Source: Vespula vulgaris (Eukaryota; Arthropoda; Insecta; Hymenoptera; Vespidae). From it: a stretch of 64,000 bases of DNA. The stretch is from the NCBI RefSeq assembly GCF_905475345.1, contig NC_066610.1, forward strand, positions 748,886-812,885, written 5' to 3'. A program made the position numbers and the translations under genes. This document shows positions 62,801 to 64,000 of this stretch, piece after piece; position 1 is the first letter of the stretch, and every line of letters begins with the position of its first letter. The notes beneath the pieces were generated by a model that worked only from the letters and a program-made list of their open reading frames with translations, did no database searches and was not told where the DNA came from.

Positions 62801-63594
62801 TCAAACATTTGTGAAGTTATTTTGTTTCGTTTTCAATTTTATGCGAATTGTTTATCATAATTTAATAGCATTATCTTTATAAAATAAAAAAAGAATCTAA
62901 ATGAAACAATGTAATATGATATATTAATTATAAATATAAGTTAAATAAGAAAAATGAAATCTAAATATGATGTAACTTATTAATATGATAAATATGATGT
63001 AAAAAAATATACTCAAGTAAGGGCTTTCTCTATCCTTTTTTCAAATTTCTCTTTTTAACAATTACAAAAACATTTTTTTATAAAAATTAATCTAAAACAA
63101 ACATATGGATGGAAAAATATTTTTTGTATTTATTGTAAGAAGTATTTTGAAAAATAAGTAGACAATAATTTTTTGATATTCACGAACATGGATAGAAACA
63201 ATAATGATTAAGACAGCGAGGTAAGAAAGAAGAAAATAGAAAAATAAAAATGGAATACGAGAATAGTAATGAAATAAAAATTATCAACAGATTAAAAACA
63301 AAATAACTTCAAAAAAGAATTTACTACGCGAACTCAGCAGATAATTAAATAACTTTCTGTCTTTTTTTTCCTTTTTAAACGAATAATAAAATCAAAAGAG
63401 GAGAAAAATAGAAAAGAAGAAATTGAACAAGATATCAAAACCAAGTTTTAATCATTTAGTGTCGACTTAATTAATTAATGAAAATAAAAGTCTCATTTAA
63501 TTACTCTTCTATTTAAAATACAAATAGAAAGCAAAAGTAGAAGAAAAAAGAGAAAATCAAAAAAATCAAATGTTCATATCTTACTTTCATGATA
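59820..63594. other. Non-coding tail of unit C
   Basis: Nearly identical to 37,840-40,980 of unit B from 60,440 on. 59,960-60,420 differs from B at the matching place and carries a 75-codon frame (60,030-60,257) that I do not recognise and that has no counterpart in A or B. Near 61,610-61,670 a TTTTAACACTATTATGCT unit is tandemly expanded relative to B. Confidence 0.55.
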
Positions 63595-63681
63595 ATTCTG
63601 TTTATTGTTCCTTCATAAGATTGCTTGCGACTGACGATAATAATTGCATAAACTCTCTTACGAACAGACAGCGAAAGAAAG
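63595..63681 (-). other. Conserved segment ending in a strong splice donor, unit C
   Basis: Counterpart of 40,981-41,067, differing mainly by ATG to CTG at the first codon, which argues against an initiating exon here. The donor GTAAGA is unchanged. Confidence 0.25.
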
Positions 63682-64000
63682 AGAGAGAGAGAGAGATTGG
63701 TAGATAGATAGAGCTTTTCTTCGAAAATTTATTTTCAAATTAAAACTTAATATAAACTTGTATCGTTCATCATCCTTGTCTCTATCATCTCCCTGAATAT
63801 TTTATAATTCTGTTCGCTCATGAATTAAAAGTTCGGCAGTTGGAAAACATTTTTTTGTAATAATATGTAAGGGTAATTTTGAAGATATATGAGGTGGAAA
63901 AGAACGAAAAGTTTTAATGATATACCATAAAAACAATGACAACGACGAAGAGGACGATGACATTTTCATTACTAGAGATAGTTCGGTTTTGTATATTTTA

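Larger units (their letters stand above)
51345..64000. repeat. Segmental duplication unit C (runs off the right edge)
   Basis: Third copy of the OR-bearing block, closest to unit B over most of its length but A-like in the OR 5' exon and in the first half of exon 2. The window ends inside the tail, at a point matching 41,400 in B. Confidence 0.88.

Noticed and set aside
1..64000. tRNA genes, CRISPR arrays, bacterial operons, viral genes
   Set aside because: None seen; the window is eukaryotic nuclear DNA and no cloverleaf-type or regularly spaced repeat structure was found by eye.

Overview
This is an A+T-rich eukaryotic window (about three quarters A+T by eye) with short exons, GT-AG introns, many A/T homopolymers, microsatellites and decayed transposons. 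Its recognisable genes are insect odorant receptors (ORs, 7tm_6 family) in a tandem cluster. The six-exon layout, with a tiny last exon ending in a K-T-S-M-A-Y-L-S type motif, points to an insect and most likely a hymenopteran (ant, bee or wasp). The species cannot be fixed from the sequence.

Layout. Three copies of a 12-14 kb segmental duplication dominate: unit A (<1 to ~12,350), unit B (~27,515 to ~41,590) and unit C (~51,345 to >64,000). From left to right each unit holds a minus-strand OR gene (A 1,488-4,162; B 29,878-32,842; C 53,871-57,156), a 5S rRNA-derived sequence, and a dead Mutator-like transposase relic, then a long non-coding tail. B and C also begin with the same decayed OR exon 2. 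All four OR genes have open frames over 383 residues. The start methionine lies on a further 5' exon that I could not place securely for the minus-strand genes.

Between A and B is a 15 kb accessory block. Its core is a large inverted repeat (13,477-20,150, arms of ~2.7 kb) carrying a deleted mariner and a TTAA-flanked MITE-like element in each arm. The 1.26 kb spacer holds an unrecognised four-exon gene with an intact 187-codon frame, followed by a tandem copy of the same exon cassette that has acquired stops. This is the least expected object in the window. Phase-compatible candidate exons lie just outside both arms. A GC-richer coding-like island flanked by direct repeats (21.6-23.1 kb) and a 450 bp duplication (24.8 and 25.7 kb) follow.

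Between B and C is a plus-strand OR gene (47,122-50,980) from a different OR lineage, with a decayed relative upstream (43,060-43,439).

How the parts relate: the OR genes would each encode a ligand-tuning subunit that pairs with Orco in sensory neurons. Gene C is a mosaic, A-like in its 5' exon and in the first half of exon 2, B-like from there to the stop. This indicates gene conversion or unequal exchange inside the array.
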